A DNA stretch of 33,214 bases from positions 1 to 33,214 of the forward strand of contig JAOTWB010000027.1 in NCBI GenBank assembly GCA_029863125.1, given 5' to 3'. Made by a program: the position numbers and the translations under genes. This document shows, in pieces, positions 8,161 through 16,515 of this stretch. Below the pieces are notes generated by a model, which saw only the letters and a program-made list of their open reading frames with translations, did no database searches and had not been told where the DNA came from. This stretch comes from Gammaproteobacteria bacterium (GTDB lineage: Bacteria > Pseudomonadota > Gammaproteobacteria > Steroidobacterales > Woeseiaceae). Position 1 is the stretch's first letter. Every line of letters begins with the position of its first letter.

Positions 8161-10224
8161 ATGAAACGAAGCAAAACCGCGGGCAACGTGTGGATGACAT
8201 TCCTGACCTTGCTGCTGTTGGTCGGGCCCGTTCTCGCATTCGCCGCAGAGCCGACGCCTGGCCTGCCGCAGTCGGGAAGCCTGTTGTGGCGGATGGAACA
8301 GGGCTATACGACAGCAATGCTCATGGACACCGTCGTCGACATGAAGATCAGCGGGCTGGTCGGGCGCGTCTCGGTGCGGCAGGAGTTTCGCAATGAAGGA
8401 TCGGATTGGGTCGAGGGCATCTATGTTTTTCCGCTTCCGGAGAACGCGGCCGTCGACCGTATGCGGCTCCATATCGGCGAGCGCTACATAGAAAGTGAAA
8501 TCCAGGAGAAGGAACATGCGAACAAAACCTATGAAGAAGCCAGGCAGTCCGGAAAGAAAGCCAGCCTCGTCCAGCAGCAGCGCCCCAATCTGTTTACAAC
8601 GTCGGTGGCGAACGTCGCGCCCGGTGAAAAAGTGGTCGTCGAAATCGAATACCTGGAAGACATTCGCTACGAAAATGGCCGCTTCAGCATTCGATTCCCT
8701 ATGACGCTGACGCCCCGCTATATAAGTGGGCAGCCACTTACCGACAAAGTCGGAAGCGGCTGGTCGCGCGATACGGATCGAGTGCCGGACGCATCGTTGG
8801 TCACGCCGCCGATGGTGTCGGCTTCACGCGGCCACAAGCTGACGTTGACGGCAAACATCAATGCCGGCGTGCCGCTCGCAACTGTCGCGAGCCGCTATCA
8901 TCCTGTCGGCGTTGCCGAGGACAATGGCCGCTACCGCGTGACGCTCAGCGCCGGGCAGGTGCCCATGGACCATGACTTCGAGCTGGACTGGCGGCCCGTG
9001 CCGTCGGCCGCGCCCAGGGCAATGCTGTTTAGGGAGACGATCGACGGTCGGCCACACCACCTGCTGATGGTCATGCCGCCGGACGAAGACGAGGCTCTGC
9101 CCGTCCGGATGCCTCGTGAAATGATCCTGATCATCGATACATCGGGCTCCATGCACGGCGTGTCCATTGCGGAGGCGAAACGGGCCGTGCAGCTTGCGCT
9201 GAAAAGCCTGCAGGCAAGTGATCGTTTCAATGTCATCGAATTCAACTCATCCACGAGTGCGCTGCATGCGGCAAGCGTTGCGGCAAGCCCGTCGAACGTT
9301 GCCGACGCACTCGATTTCGTGCAGCGGCTGCGAGCTAATGGCGGCACCGAGATGCGGCCGGCGCTGGACATGGCGTTGAGCAGCAGGCCTGCGAAAACCC
9401 ATCTGCGCCAGATTGTGTTTGTGACGGACGGCAGCGTCGGCTACGAGGACGAGATGTTCTCGATGATCGAAGAGAAGCTTGGCAACGCACGCCTGTTTAC
9501 CGTCGGAATCGGGTCAGCGCCGAACAGCTGGTTCATGCGCAGGGCGGCGGAAGCCGGTCGAGGATCCTATACGTTCATAAGCGCCCTGCATGAAGTGCGC
9601 GAGAAGATGGAGGGCCTGTTCCGCAAGCTCGAAAATCCGCAGGTCACCAATATCGTCGTTGACTGGCCGGGCAGTGCGGCTATCGACAGCTACCCGTACG
9701 TGATCCCGGACCTCTATCTCGGTGAACCCGTAACCGTAAAGACCCGAGCATCCGGCGACTTCCTGGCGGGCGATACCGTCAGGATCGGCGGCGATTTTGT
9801 CACGGGCGGCTGGTCGGAGACCCTGGCGCTGCAATCAGCAGAACAAAACGAGGGCATCGGCGCGCTTTGGGCGCGGGCCAGGATCGCCGAGCTCATGGAA
9901 AAGGAACGCCGAAGTGAAGATGCTGCCGGGCTGCGTGCAGCCATCCTCGAGACAGCACTCGCACATCACCTGGTCAGCAAGTACACGAGCCTTGTTGCCG
10001 TTGACAAGACGCCGGTGCGGCCGGCCGGTGATCCTTTGTCGAGTGAACAGGTGCCGAACCTGGTGGCGCACGGCCAGAGCATGAATGCGATCTTCGGGTT
10101 CCCTGCGACGGCGACCAATGCGCCGATGCTGCGCATGACCGGAGTCGCCTTTCTGCTCGCAGCCGTGCTGCTGATTGCAGCGCTGCGAGTCGGCCGGCGC
10201 GCGCAGCGTGTACGGCTGGCATAG
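8161..10224 (+). CDS. Sortase target protein with VIT and von Willebrand A domains
   Basis: The product has 687 residues; GGAGG lies five bases before the ATG. A signal peptide (1-28) is followed by a VIT domain (about 45-175) of the inter-alpha-trypsin-inhibitor type and a von Willebrand A domain (about 318-490). The metal site is complete: DTSGSM (Asp326), Thr396 in GGTEM and Asp423 in TDG, so it should bind a divalent metal and a protein or surface ligand. The C-terminus is a cell-wall-type sorting signal: FPATA at 647-651, a hydrophobic helix (about 659-675) and an Arg-rich tail. This domain layout matches the known marine proteobacterial sortase target family. The sortase gene follows with overlapping ends. 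It is predicted to be exported and then attached to an unknown envelope acceptor. Confidence 0.92.
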   Translation: MKRSKTAGNVWMTFLTLLLLVGPVLAFAAEPTPGLPQSGSLLWRMEQGYTTAMLMDTVVDMKISGLVGRVSVRQEFRNEGSDWVEGIYVFPLPENAAVDRMRLHIGERYIESEIQEKEHANKTYEEARQSGKKASLVQQQRPNLFTTSVANVAPGEKVVVEIEYLEDIRYENGRFSIRFPMTLTPRYISGQPLTDKVGSGWSRDTDRVPDASLVTPPMVSASRGHKLTLTANINAGVPLATVASRYHPVGVAEDNGRYRVTLSAGQVPMDHDFELDWRPVPSAAPRAMLFRETIDGRPHHLLMVMPPDEDEALPVRMPREMILIIDTSGSMHGVSIAEAKRAVQLALKSLQASDRFNVIEFNSSTSALHAASVAASPSNVADALDFVQRLRANGGTEMRPALDMALSSRPAKTHLRQIVFVTDGSVGYEDEMFSMIEEKLGNARLFTVGIGSAPNSWFMRRAAEAGRGSYTFISALHEVREKMEGLFRKLENPQVTNIVVDWPGSAAIDSYPYVIPDLYLGEPVTVKTRASGDFLAGDTVRIGGDFVTGGWSETLALQSAEQNEGIGALWARARIAELMEKERRSEDAAGLRAAILETALAHHLVSKYTSLVAVDKTPVRPAGDPLSSEQVPNLVAHGQSMNAIFGFPATATNAPMLRMTGVAFLLAAVLLIAALRVGRRAQRVRLA

Positions 10225-10789
10225 TCTCGCCGGGCGCCGGGTCGTGGCCTGCCTGCTTTGCCTCGGCTTCTGGCAGCTGGGAACGGGCGCATACATTCCC
10301 GCCAAGGCCTGGCTGGCCCAGGAGCTCATGCAGCGGGCCTGGGTGCGTGCGGGAAGAGACGTCGAGCGACCCGCCCCCTGGCCCTGGGCCGATACCTGGC
10401 CCGTGGCGCGATTGAAGTCAGCGTCGCGTGACGTCGACCTGATCGTTCTCGCAGGAGGGTCGGGCCGAACTCTCGCATTCGGGCCCGGACACCTGAGCGC
10501 CAGCGCCATGCCCGGCGAAATCGGGAATACCGTTATCGCCGGACATCGCGACACGCACTTCGAATTCCTGAGGCGCGTCGAGAAAGGTGAGCTGTTGAGC
10601 ATCGAATCAGCGAAGGGCCAAAAGCACGTTTACAAGGTACTCGGTGCCAGCGTTGTCGACTCGCGTAAAGGAGGCCTGGTCCTTGATACGGACGCGCCGA
10701 TGCTAACGCTCGTAACCTGTTACCCGTTCGAGGCGCGACAACCGGGCGGACCTTTGCGCTACATCGTTACGGCGAAGATGCTTTTTTGA
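10208..10789 (+). CDS. Class GN sortase
   Basis: The product has 193 residues. The frame is open from a TTG at 10175; GTG 10208 is preferred because it places a short positive head just before the membrane anchor (about residues 12-28), but GTG 10244 is also possible and none has a ribosome binding site. Translation is probably coupled to the substrate gene, whose end it overlaps by 17 bases. The motif YIPAKAWLAQ after the anchor is typical of this class. The transpeptidase triad is complete: His113 (AGHRDTH), Cys171 (LVTCYPF) and Arg184 (GPLRY). The enzyme should cut the FPATA signal of the preceding gene's product and join it to an amine acceptor on the outer face of the inner membrane. Its 3' end overlaps the Nudix gene on the other strand by 23 bases. 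Confidence 0.92.
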   Translation: MYGWHSLAGRRVVACLLCLGFWQLGTGAYIPAKAWLAQELMQRAWVRAGRDVERPAPWPWADTWPVARLKSASRDVDLIVLAGGSGRTLAFGPGHLSASAMPGEIGNTVIAGHRDTHFEFLRRVEKGELLSIESAKGQKHVYKVLGASVVDSRKGGLVLDTDAPMLTLVTCYPFEARQPGGPLRYIVTAKMLF

Positions 10790-11309
10790 CGGCATGCATG
10801 CGGAGCAGCGCGGCGGCGCAGATTGCGTCGGTTATCTGCCCGTCAAGCACCATTTGCACGGCGTCCCCGAGTGGCAGTTTGCGAATCTCGAGGTCTTCGG
10901 TTTCCTCGAATTTCGTGTCGCCGAAGGAAAGGCCCGTGGCAACAAAAGCGACGCCGAGTTCGTCCGTAATCGAGTTGCTCGTGTGCAGGCGCATGAGCTC
11001 TTCCCAGTGCGCGGCACGAATGCCGGTCTCCTCTTCGAGCTCACGTTTCGCGGCCGTGAGCGGCGGCTCGTCCAGGGGTGCGCCACCCATTGGCAGCTCC
11101 CACGAATACTCGCCCAGCGTGTACCTGTCCTGCCCGACCAGCCAGGTGTTGTCGGCATCGTCGAGCGCGATAATCGCAACAGCGACGTTCTTGAAATGCA
11201 CGTAGCCATAGTTGTTTCTGCCACCACCGGGATTGATGACGTGATCCTCGCGCACTTCCATCCAGTCGTTCTCATATACCGTGCGCGATGAAAGTTTTGT
11301 CCAGCTCAC
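10767..11309 (-). CDS. Nudix hydrolase, ADP-ribose pyrophosphatase-like
   Basis: The product has 180 residues from a GTG start at 11309. The Nudix box is complete: Gly75-x5-Glu81-x7-Arg89-Glu-Leu-x-Glu93-Glu94-x-Gly96-Ile97. The Gly-rich lead (INPGGGRNNYGYVHF) and overall length fit the ADP-ribose/nucleoside-diphosphate-sugar group, which cuts the pyrophosphate bond with magnesium in the cytoplasm; exact substrate is not visible. The GTG overlaps the TGA of the upstream SRPBCC gene (GTGA on the minus strand), so the two are translationally coupled. The 3' end overlaps the convergent sortase gene. Confidence 0.88.
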   Translation of the reverse strand: MSWTKLSSRTVYENDWMEVREDHVINPGGGRNNYGYVHFKNVAVAIIALDDADNTWLVGQDRYTLGEYSWELPMGGAPLDEPPLTAAKRELEEETGIRAAHWEELMRLHTSNSITDELGVAFVATGLSFGDTKFEETEDLEIRKLPLGDAVQMVLDGQITDAICAAALLRMHAVKKASSP

Positions 11310-11758
11310 GATGACTTCCCCGCAACTTCCGTCTCGACCAGCAGCTTGAAGCGATTCAGGTCGGTCTCTGTGCGCCTGATAATCGATTTGCGCATAAAGA
11401 GCGCCATGATTTTCATGAAGCCCTTGAAGCTGTAGTTTGTGTGGACAACCCAGCGTGTCTTACCGTCATCGGTAGCTTCAAAACGGTTAAATATGACGAT
11501 CGTGCCCCACTTTGATTCATAAGTCCCACCAAGGAAATCCGGCTCGCGGCGCGCCGTGATGGTTTCTGTCATGATCACGTCGCGCCCGTTTTCATCGTAA
11601 ACGAGTTCGGAGATGGCGTCGGGCTGTCCCGGCGTACCTGATTTGTGGTTAAACGACTTTAAGGCAGGCTGCCACTGCAGCAGCCTGTCCGGGTCATCGA
11701 AAAGTCGCCATACGATTGCGCGACTTGCGTCGATGACTATTTCAGTCTTGTGTTTCAT
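11306..11758 (-). CDS. SRPBCC (START-like) family protein
   Basis: The product has 150 residues with ATG 11758. The frame is open to 11854, and a second ATG is at 11764; 11758 is chosen because an AGG lies eight bases before it and the protein then begins at the usual point of the fold (MKHKTEIVIDASRAIVWRLF). The pattern fits polyketide-cyclase/START-like proteins, which form a helix-grip pocket for a small hydrophobic ligand. No catalytic residues can be named, so the ligand is unknown. No signal peptide. It is coupled to the Nudix hydrolase by a four-base overlap and diverges from the MATE gene across 48 bases. Confidence 0.8.
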   Translation of the reverse strand: MKHKTEIVIDASRAIVWRLFDDPDRLLQWQPALKSFNHKSGTPGQPDAISELVYDENGRDVIMTETITARREPDFLGGTYESKWGTIVIFNRFEATDDGKTRWVVHTNYSFKGFMKIMALFMRKSIIRRTETDLNRFKLLVETEVAGKSS

Positions 11759-11806
11759 TCTCATAACCTGTATTCGTCTTTTTTCATCATAGCCTATCGG
11801 GCCATA

Positions 11807-13174
11807 ATGCAACCCCGGAAAGCCAGACTTACCCATGGGCCGGTGGGCCGTCACCTTGTCGACATGGCTCTGCCGATGTTGCTCGGCATTACGACGATGA
11901 TGGGGCAGTCGTTTATCGACGCATGGTTCCTTGGGCGCGTCGGCGATCGCGCGCTGGCAGGCTACAGTTTCGGCTTTCCGATTCTGATGATTGTCACGAG
12001 TGTGGCCATCGGCCTGGGCGCCGGCACGTCGTCGGTCGTAGCCCGAGCGATCGGCGCTGAAAATAACGACCGTGCGAAACGACTTGTGACGGACAGCCTG
12101 ATCCTGTCTTTCCTGATCACGGCGTCCATTTGCGTCGTCGGGATCCTGACGATTGACCCGCTGTTCCGATTACTCGGCGCCCCGGATGACATGATTCCAA
12201 TGATCCGGAGCTTCATGATCATCCTCTACAGCGGGGTGTCTTTCGTTGTGGTCGGTATGGTCGGCATGAGCAGCATGCGCGCGACCGGCGATACGCGCTT
12301 ACCGAGTAAGCTTATGATCGCGGGCGCCGTTCTAAACGTCATCCTCGATCCCATATTTATTTTCGGTCTCGGGCCCATTCCGGCCATGGGGCTCAACGGT
12401 GCGGCGACGGCCGGGCTGCTTGCCAGAGCAACGATCTTCTTTGGCACGCTGTACCTGCTGCTGCGCAAACTCGATATGGTGTCCTTCGAAAAACCGCGGC
12501 TCACCGAGTTGAAGAAATCGTGGATCGATATCCTGCATGTCGGATTGCCCGCCGCCGGCACGAATGCCGTCGTACCCATCGGGCTGGCGGTGATCACGGC
12601 CATGATTGCGCGTTTCGGACCCGACGCTGTTGCAGGTTTCGGCGTAGCGAGCCGCATCGAGTCGCTGGTGCTCGTACTTTATTACGCGCTGTCGGCCGTC
12701 ATCGGCCCCTTCGTCGGACAGAACCTGAGCGCCGGTAAAGAGGACAGGATTCAGCTGTCTCTGCGTCTGTGCGCCCGCTTTTGTATTTCGAGCGGTCTCG
12801 TGGTCGCCGTCACCCTTGCACTGCTGTCGGGTTTCCTGCCGACGCTGTTTAGCGATAGCGAGGAGGTCGTAAGCGTCACGCGACTGTTCCTGTGGATAGC
12901 ACCGATAAGCTACGGTGCTTACGGCATCGTCATGGTCGTCAACGCCGCGTTCAACGGACTCGGAAACCCGATGCCCGGGGTCGTGATCAGCGTTACGAGG
13001 ATCGCCGTGCTGTACGTGCCGCTGGCGATGCTCGGCATGCGTGTCTACGGCATTCCCGGCATCTTTGCAGCCTACGCCGTGGCGAACATCGTCTCCGGGA
13101 TCATCGGCTATTACTGGGCAAAGACCAAAGCGCACCGCTTGTGCGAGCTGTCGATCGGTCAGGCGATGGGCTGA
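11807..13174 (+). CDS. MATE family efflux transporter
   Basis: The product has 455 residues with ATG 11807; the open frame upstream (to 11750) overlaps the divergent gene and is not likely translated. Two repeated MatE domains with about twelve membrane helices are seen; the first begins LPMLLGITTMMGQSFIDAWF and contains GLGAGTSSVVARAIGA. MATE proteins export cationic drugs or metabolites using a sodium or proton gradient across the inner membrane. It is not the same subtype as the DinF-like MATE gene 2 kb to the right. The last 16 bases overlap the convergent thioesterase gene. Substrate unknown. Confidence 0.9.
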   Translation: MQPRKARLTHGPVGRHLVDMALPMLLGITTMMGQSFIDAWFLGRVGDRALAGYSFGFPILMIVTSVAIGLGAGTSSVVARAIGAENNDRAKRLVTDSLILSFLITASICVVGILTIDPLFRLLGAPDDMIPMIRSFMIILYSGVSFVVVGMVGMSSMRATGDTRLPSKLMIAGAVLNVILDPIFIFGLGPIPAMGLNGAATAGLLARATIFFGTLYLLLRKLDMVSFEKPRLTELKKSWIDILHVGLPAAGTNAVVPIGLAVITAMIARFGPDAVAGFGVASRIESLVLVLYYALSAVIGPFVGQNLSAGKEDRIQLSLRLCARFCISSGLVVAVTLALLSGFLPTLFSDSEEVVSVTRLFLWIAPISYGAYGIVMVVNAAFNGLGNPMPGVVISVTRIAVLYVPLAMLGMRVYGIPGIFAAYAVANIVSGIIGYYWAKTKAHRLCELSIGQAMG

Positions 13175-13950
13175 ATGAGCAGCGTTTGCAGGGCGGATCC
13201 GACCGGTCCTCTTTCATCGAACAATATTGCCCGCGAAAGGCCGATACCGGTCGGCTCCCAGAACGAAACAGCGCTTGACGCAAGCCAGTCGGATTCGGGG
13301 AGCCGATGCAAAACGATGGTGAGATCCGGATTGACGAAGGTCGCGTCAGTCAGTTCCGCATTCCTGGACGTACCGTTGCCGCAGTCTGCGAGGGGACAAA
13401 TGCTCTGAAACGGTGACGGGGTCTCATCGTCGAGCAACGGCGGGGTGCGCATCCATAGCGTGGTCGGGCCCGGCGCGTTTGATTCGCCCGGAGGGTAAGC
13501 GACCTCGATCGCGTCCCGGAAAAACGGCAGCTCGTGATGGGCATGTTCAACGGCGAATTTGCCGGGCGTAGCGTCTTGGCGCGACGGCCCGGGGATATTC
13601 GTCGTGGGCAGGCTGCCGAGATCAGACTCCACGAGGTGAAGACTCGTCGCCGTGGCACAGGTCTTGCCCTCGGCATCCTTCAGCGTTGCGATGCCGGTCG
13701 CAGCGGCGCGCCCGCTGCGAGTGACCGTTGTCTCGATGCGAAATCCGGACATCGGGATTGGACGGGCATAATCGGCGGTGATTCGTACGAGCTGTTTATC
13801 GGTCACGGCCTGCTCGAGCGCGCGAACGATCAGTCCGGTTACAGGCCCTGCATGGCAGGCACCGGCCGACCAGGGGCCGCGCGCACCGTCGTTGCCGACA
13901 AACCATTCGCCGTCGCGGACCGAGAAGAAGGGCCTGCTATCACGTTTCAT
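13159..13950 (-). CDS. Acyl-CoA thioesterase-like double hot-dog protein
   Basis: The product has 263 residues. The N-terminal half (FVGNDGARGPWSAGACHAGP) matches the first hot-dog of TesB-like thioesterases, and the C-terminal half (about 200-263) has the second, with LTIVLHRLPESDWLASSA and a final ALQTLLIQ strand. Such proteins hydrolyse acyl-CoA esters in the cytoplasm; chain-length preference cannot be read. The ATG lies four bases after the stop of the DinF-type gene, which lies ten bases after gcdH, so the three form a probable operon. The 3' end overlaps the convergent MATE gene by 16 bases. Confidence 0.8.
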   Translation of the reverse strand: MKRDSRPFFSVRDGEWFVGNDGARGPWSAGACHAGPVTGLIVRALEQAVTDKQLVRITADYARPIPMSGFRIETTVTRSGRAAATGIATLKDAEGKTCATATSLHLVESDLGSLPTTNIPGPSRQDATPGKFAVEHAHHELPFFRDAIEVAYPPGESNAPGPTTLWMRTPPLLDDETPSPFQSICPLADCGNGTSRNAELTDATFVNPDLTIVLHRLPESDWLASSAVSFWEPTGIGLSRAILFDERGPVGSALQTLLIQPIA

Positions 13951-13954
13951 GATC

Positions 13955-15271
13955 TCAGGACACCAACGGTATTACGGATCTGCGGTAGCCAATATGCATG
14001 CCGATGCCGCGGCTGGCCATAAACAGGAGAAAAGCAAGCCACAGCCCGTCGTTCCCCAGCGGCTGCAGGAAGTACCAGGCGGGAAGAAAGATGACGAGCG
14101 TGGAAGCAAGCATGATGTTGCGCATTTCCCTGGCGCGTGTTGCGCCAACGTAAACACCATCATAAAGAAAGCACCACACGGAGACGAGCGGAGACGCGAT
14201 CATCCAGGGGAGATAGCGAACGGCTGCTGCGCGAACGTCGGGCAGGTCGGTAAGGATGCCGATTATGAACTGCCCCGTGACGAGGTAGGCCACGGTGAAG
14301 CCCAGGGAAAATATCAGCGACCATTTGAGCGTCAGTCGCACCGCTTCTTCAAGCGCATCGCGACGTTTTTGTCCTATCGCTTTCCCGACCATTGCCTCAG
14401 CTGCGTGCGCCAGCCCGTCGAGGCCGAACGACGTCAGGTTCTGGAAGTTCATGAGCACGGCATTGGCGGCGAGGATCAGCCCCCCGAGGCGTGCTCCCTG
14501 TGCGGTAACAAAACCGAGTGTGAACATCAGCGCCATCGTTCGTATAAACAGGTTGGCATTTACGGAGAAAAAAGCTTTGTAGGCTGAGACATTGACCAGC
14601 CGCGCGATTGGCCAGTGTCCCGCGCGTTGCCGAAGGGCCGAGAGCGCGAATGCGCCGCCGACAAGCAGCCCCGCATACTCCGCAAATACGGAGGCAAGAG
14701 CGACGCCATCGACCTTCATGCCGAAGGCGAGAACGAAGACGAGGTCGAGTACGATGTTCGTCAAATTAATCGTAAGAAAGATCAGGAGCGGGATTCGTGC
14801 GTTCTGCAGGCCGATAAACCAGCCGATCAACGCATAATTGGCGAGGGTGCCCGGCGCACTCCAGATCCGAATCGAAAAGTATTCGATCGCATAGGCTCTG
14901 GTTTCAAGGTCGGGGCCGAGCAAATGCATCGCAAGCGTGCCCAATGGGCCCTGTAAAGCGATCAATACGAACGCGACGAGCAGTGCGACGACAAGCGCCT
15001 GGCCGAGCGAGACGCGCAGACCGTCGTTGTCGTCTGCGCCAAAACTCTGCGCGGTAATTCCCGTGGTGCCCATGCGCAGGAAGTTCACGCCGGTGTACAG
15101 GAAGCTGAAAATCATGGCGCCGATGGCGACGGCGCCCAGGTAGACAGGGCTTTCCAAATGGCCTGTAACGCCGGTATCTACCATGCCCAGCAGCGGCACG
15201 GACACGTTGGAGAGGATCATTGGCGCAGCGATGCGCCACATGTCCCGGTCCTGTGGAAGACGAGCGTTCAA
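13955..15271 (-). CDS. dinF: DinF-type MATE efflux transporter
   Basis: The product has 438 residues with about twelve membrane helices. The opening (MWRIAAPMILSNVSVPLLGM, then VDTGVTGHLESPVYLG) and the later motif DGVYVGATRAREMRN closely follow the DinF branch of the MATE family. In Escherichia coli dinF sits with lexA under SOS control; no lexA or LexA box is seen here, so control must differ. The gene lies ten bases after the gcdH stop and four bases before the thioesterase start, within one probable operon. Substrate unknown; export by cation exchange across the inner membrane is inferred from the family. Confidence 0.88.
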   Translation of the reverse strand: MNARLPQDRDMWRIAAPMILSNVSVPLLGMVDTGVTGHLESPVYLGAVAIGAMIFSFLYTGVNFLRMGTTGITAQSFGADDNDGLRVSLGQALVVALLVAFVLIALQGPLGTLAMHLLGPDLETRAYAIEYFSIRIWSAPGTLANYALIGWFIGLQNARIPLLIFLTINLTNIVLDLVFVLAFGMKVDGVALASVFAEYAGLLVGGAFALSALRQRAGHWPIARLVNVSAYKAFFSVNANLFIRTMALMFTLGFVTAQGARLGGLILAANAVLMNFQNLTSFGLDGLAHAAEAMVGKAIGQKRRDALEEAVRLTLKWSLIFSLGFTVAYLVTGQFIIGILTDLPDVRAAAVRYLPWMIASPLVSVWCFLYDGVYVGATRAREMRNIMLASTLVIFLPAWYFLQPLGNDGLWLAFLLFMASRGIGMHIGYRRSVIPLVS

Positions 15272-15281
15272 ACGGCGCTCA

Positions 15282-16451
15282 TCAGAACGCGTTGGTGCCC
15301 GTTAATTCCTTGCCGACGACCAGCTGGTGAACTGTTTCGGTTCCTTCGTAGGTGATGACGCTTTCGAGATTGAGCATATGACGGATCGGCACGTACTCGG
15401 CACTGATGCCGGCGCCGCCAAGAATATCGCGGGCATCACGTGCGATGTCGAGGGCGGCCCGACAGTTGTTCCACTTTGCGAGCGATACCTGTGTTGGCTT
15501 CAGTTGGCCTTTGTCCTTAATGCGTCCAAGTCTCAGCGACAGCAGCTGCGCCGTCGTGATGCGTCGACTCATGTTCGCCAGCCGAATTTGCATCGCCTGC
15601 GTGTGGGAGACCGGGCGGTTGAACAGAATGCGGTCCTGTGCGTACTTCAGCGCTTCGTCGAAACAGGCTTGCGCCGCGCCGATGACGCCCCAGGTAATAC
15701 CGTAGCGTGCCTGGGTGAGGCAGCTGAGCGGGCCTTTCATGCTACTTATACCGGGCAAGAGGTTGGCGGCAGGAAGGCGGACATCATTGAAGAACAGTGC
15801 GCCCGTAACGGATGCGCGCAGGGAAAACTTGTTCTCGATTTCCTGCGTTTCATAGCCCGGCATGCCCTTCTCGACGATGAATCCTTTTACCCCGTCATCC
15901 GTCATTGCCCAGACGACCGCGGCATCCGCGATCGTTGCGTTGGTGATCCACATTTTGGAACCGTTCAGTATCCAGTCGTCGCCGTCGCGTTTGGCATGTG
16001 TCTTCATGTTGCTCGGGTCCGAACCGCCGTGCGCTTCGGTCAGGCCGAAGCAGCCGATCGCCTCGCCGCGTGCCATCGCGGGCAGCCAGCGCTGTTTTTG
16101 TTCCTCGGAACCGTAGGCATGAATCGGAAACATCACCAGGCTGCTCTGCACGGAAACGAAACTCCTTAATGCGCTGTCGCCGCGCTCGAGTTCCTGGCAG
16201 ATCAGGCCATAGCTGACGCTGTTGAGACCGGCACAGTCGTAGCCGTCAATCGATGTGCCCAGCAGCCCGAGTTCCGCGACTTCGCCGACCAGGTGTTTTG
16301 GAAAGACATGTTGCTCGAAGGCTTCACGCATCAGCGGAATCACCTTGTCGTCGACGAATCGCCCGACGGTGTCCTTCACCATGATTTCGTCTTCGCTCAG
16401 CTCCGAACGAACGTCATAAAGGTCAAGAGGATCGAGTTGCTGCGCGCTCAC
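15282..16451 (-). CDS. gcdH: Glutaryl-CoA dehydrogenase
   Basis: The product has 389 residues from a GTG start; AGGA lies eight bases before it. The sequence follows glutaryl-CoA dehydrogenase rather than general acyl-CoA dehydrogenases: GYDCAGLNSVSYGLICQELE, SALRSFVSVQSSLVM, GCFGLTEAHGGSDP and ARYGITWGVIGAAQ. The catalytic base Glu369 is in TYEGTETVHQL, equivalent to the family's conserved glutamate. The enzyme is a soluble FAD tetramer that oxidises and decarboxylates glutaryl-CoA to crotonyl-CoA in lysine and tryptophan breakdown, passing electrons to ETF. Neighbours downstream are dinF and a thioesterase; no other genes of the glutarate pathway are nearby. Confidence 0.92.
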   Translation of the reverse strand: MSAQQLDPLDLYDVRSELSEDEIMVKDTVGRFVDDKVIPLMREAFEQHVFPKHLVGEVAELGLLGTSIDGYDCAGLNSVSYGLICQELERGDSALRSFVSVQSSLVMFPIHAYGSEEQKQRWLPAMARGEAIGCFGLTEAHGGSDPSNMKTHAKRDGDDWILNGSKMWITNATIADAAVVWAMTDDGVKGFIVEKGMPGYETQEIENKFSLRASVTGALFFNDVRLPAANLLPGISSMKGPLSCLTQARYGITWGVIGAAQACFDEALKYAQDRILFNRPVSHTQAMQIRLANMSRRITTAQLLSLRLGRIKDKGQLKPTQVSLAKWNNCRAALDIARDARDILGGAGISAEYVPIRHMLNLESVITYEGTETVHQLVVGKELTGTNAF

Positions 16452-16515
16452 GGCGGTTGTCCTGGGGGATAGTCGGGCGTTGATTCTAGACCAAGTAGCT
16501 TACAGGGGCACCCAT

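Noticed and set aside
9835..10602. 255-residue leftward open frame
   Set aside because: Antisense to the sortase substrate end and the sortase, both well supported.
12332..13135. 267-residue leftward open frame
   Set aside because: It lies wholly inside the MATE gene on the other strand and is rich in Arg, Asp and Gln without any domain; a GC-driven shadow.
13778..14587. 269-residue rightward open frame
   Set aside because: Antisense to the thioesterase start and the DinF-type gene; no recognisable domain.
15327..16169. 280-residue rightward open frame
   Set aside because: It is antisense to the whole of gcdH, whose motifs are unmistakable; composition and lack of motifs show it is a shadow.
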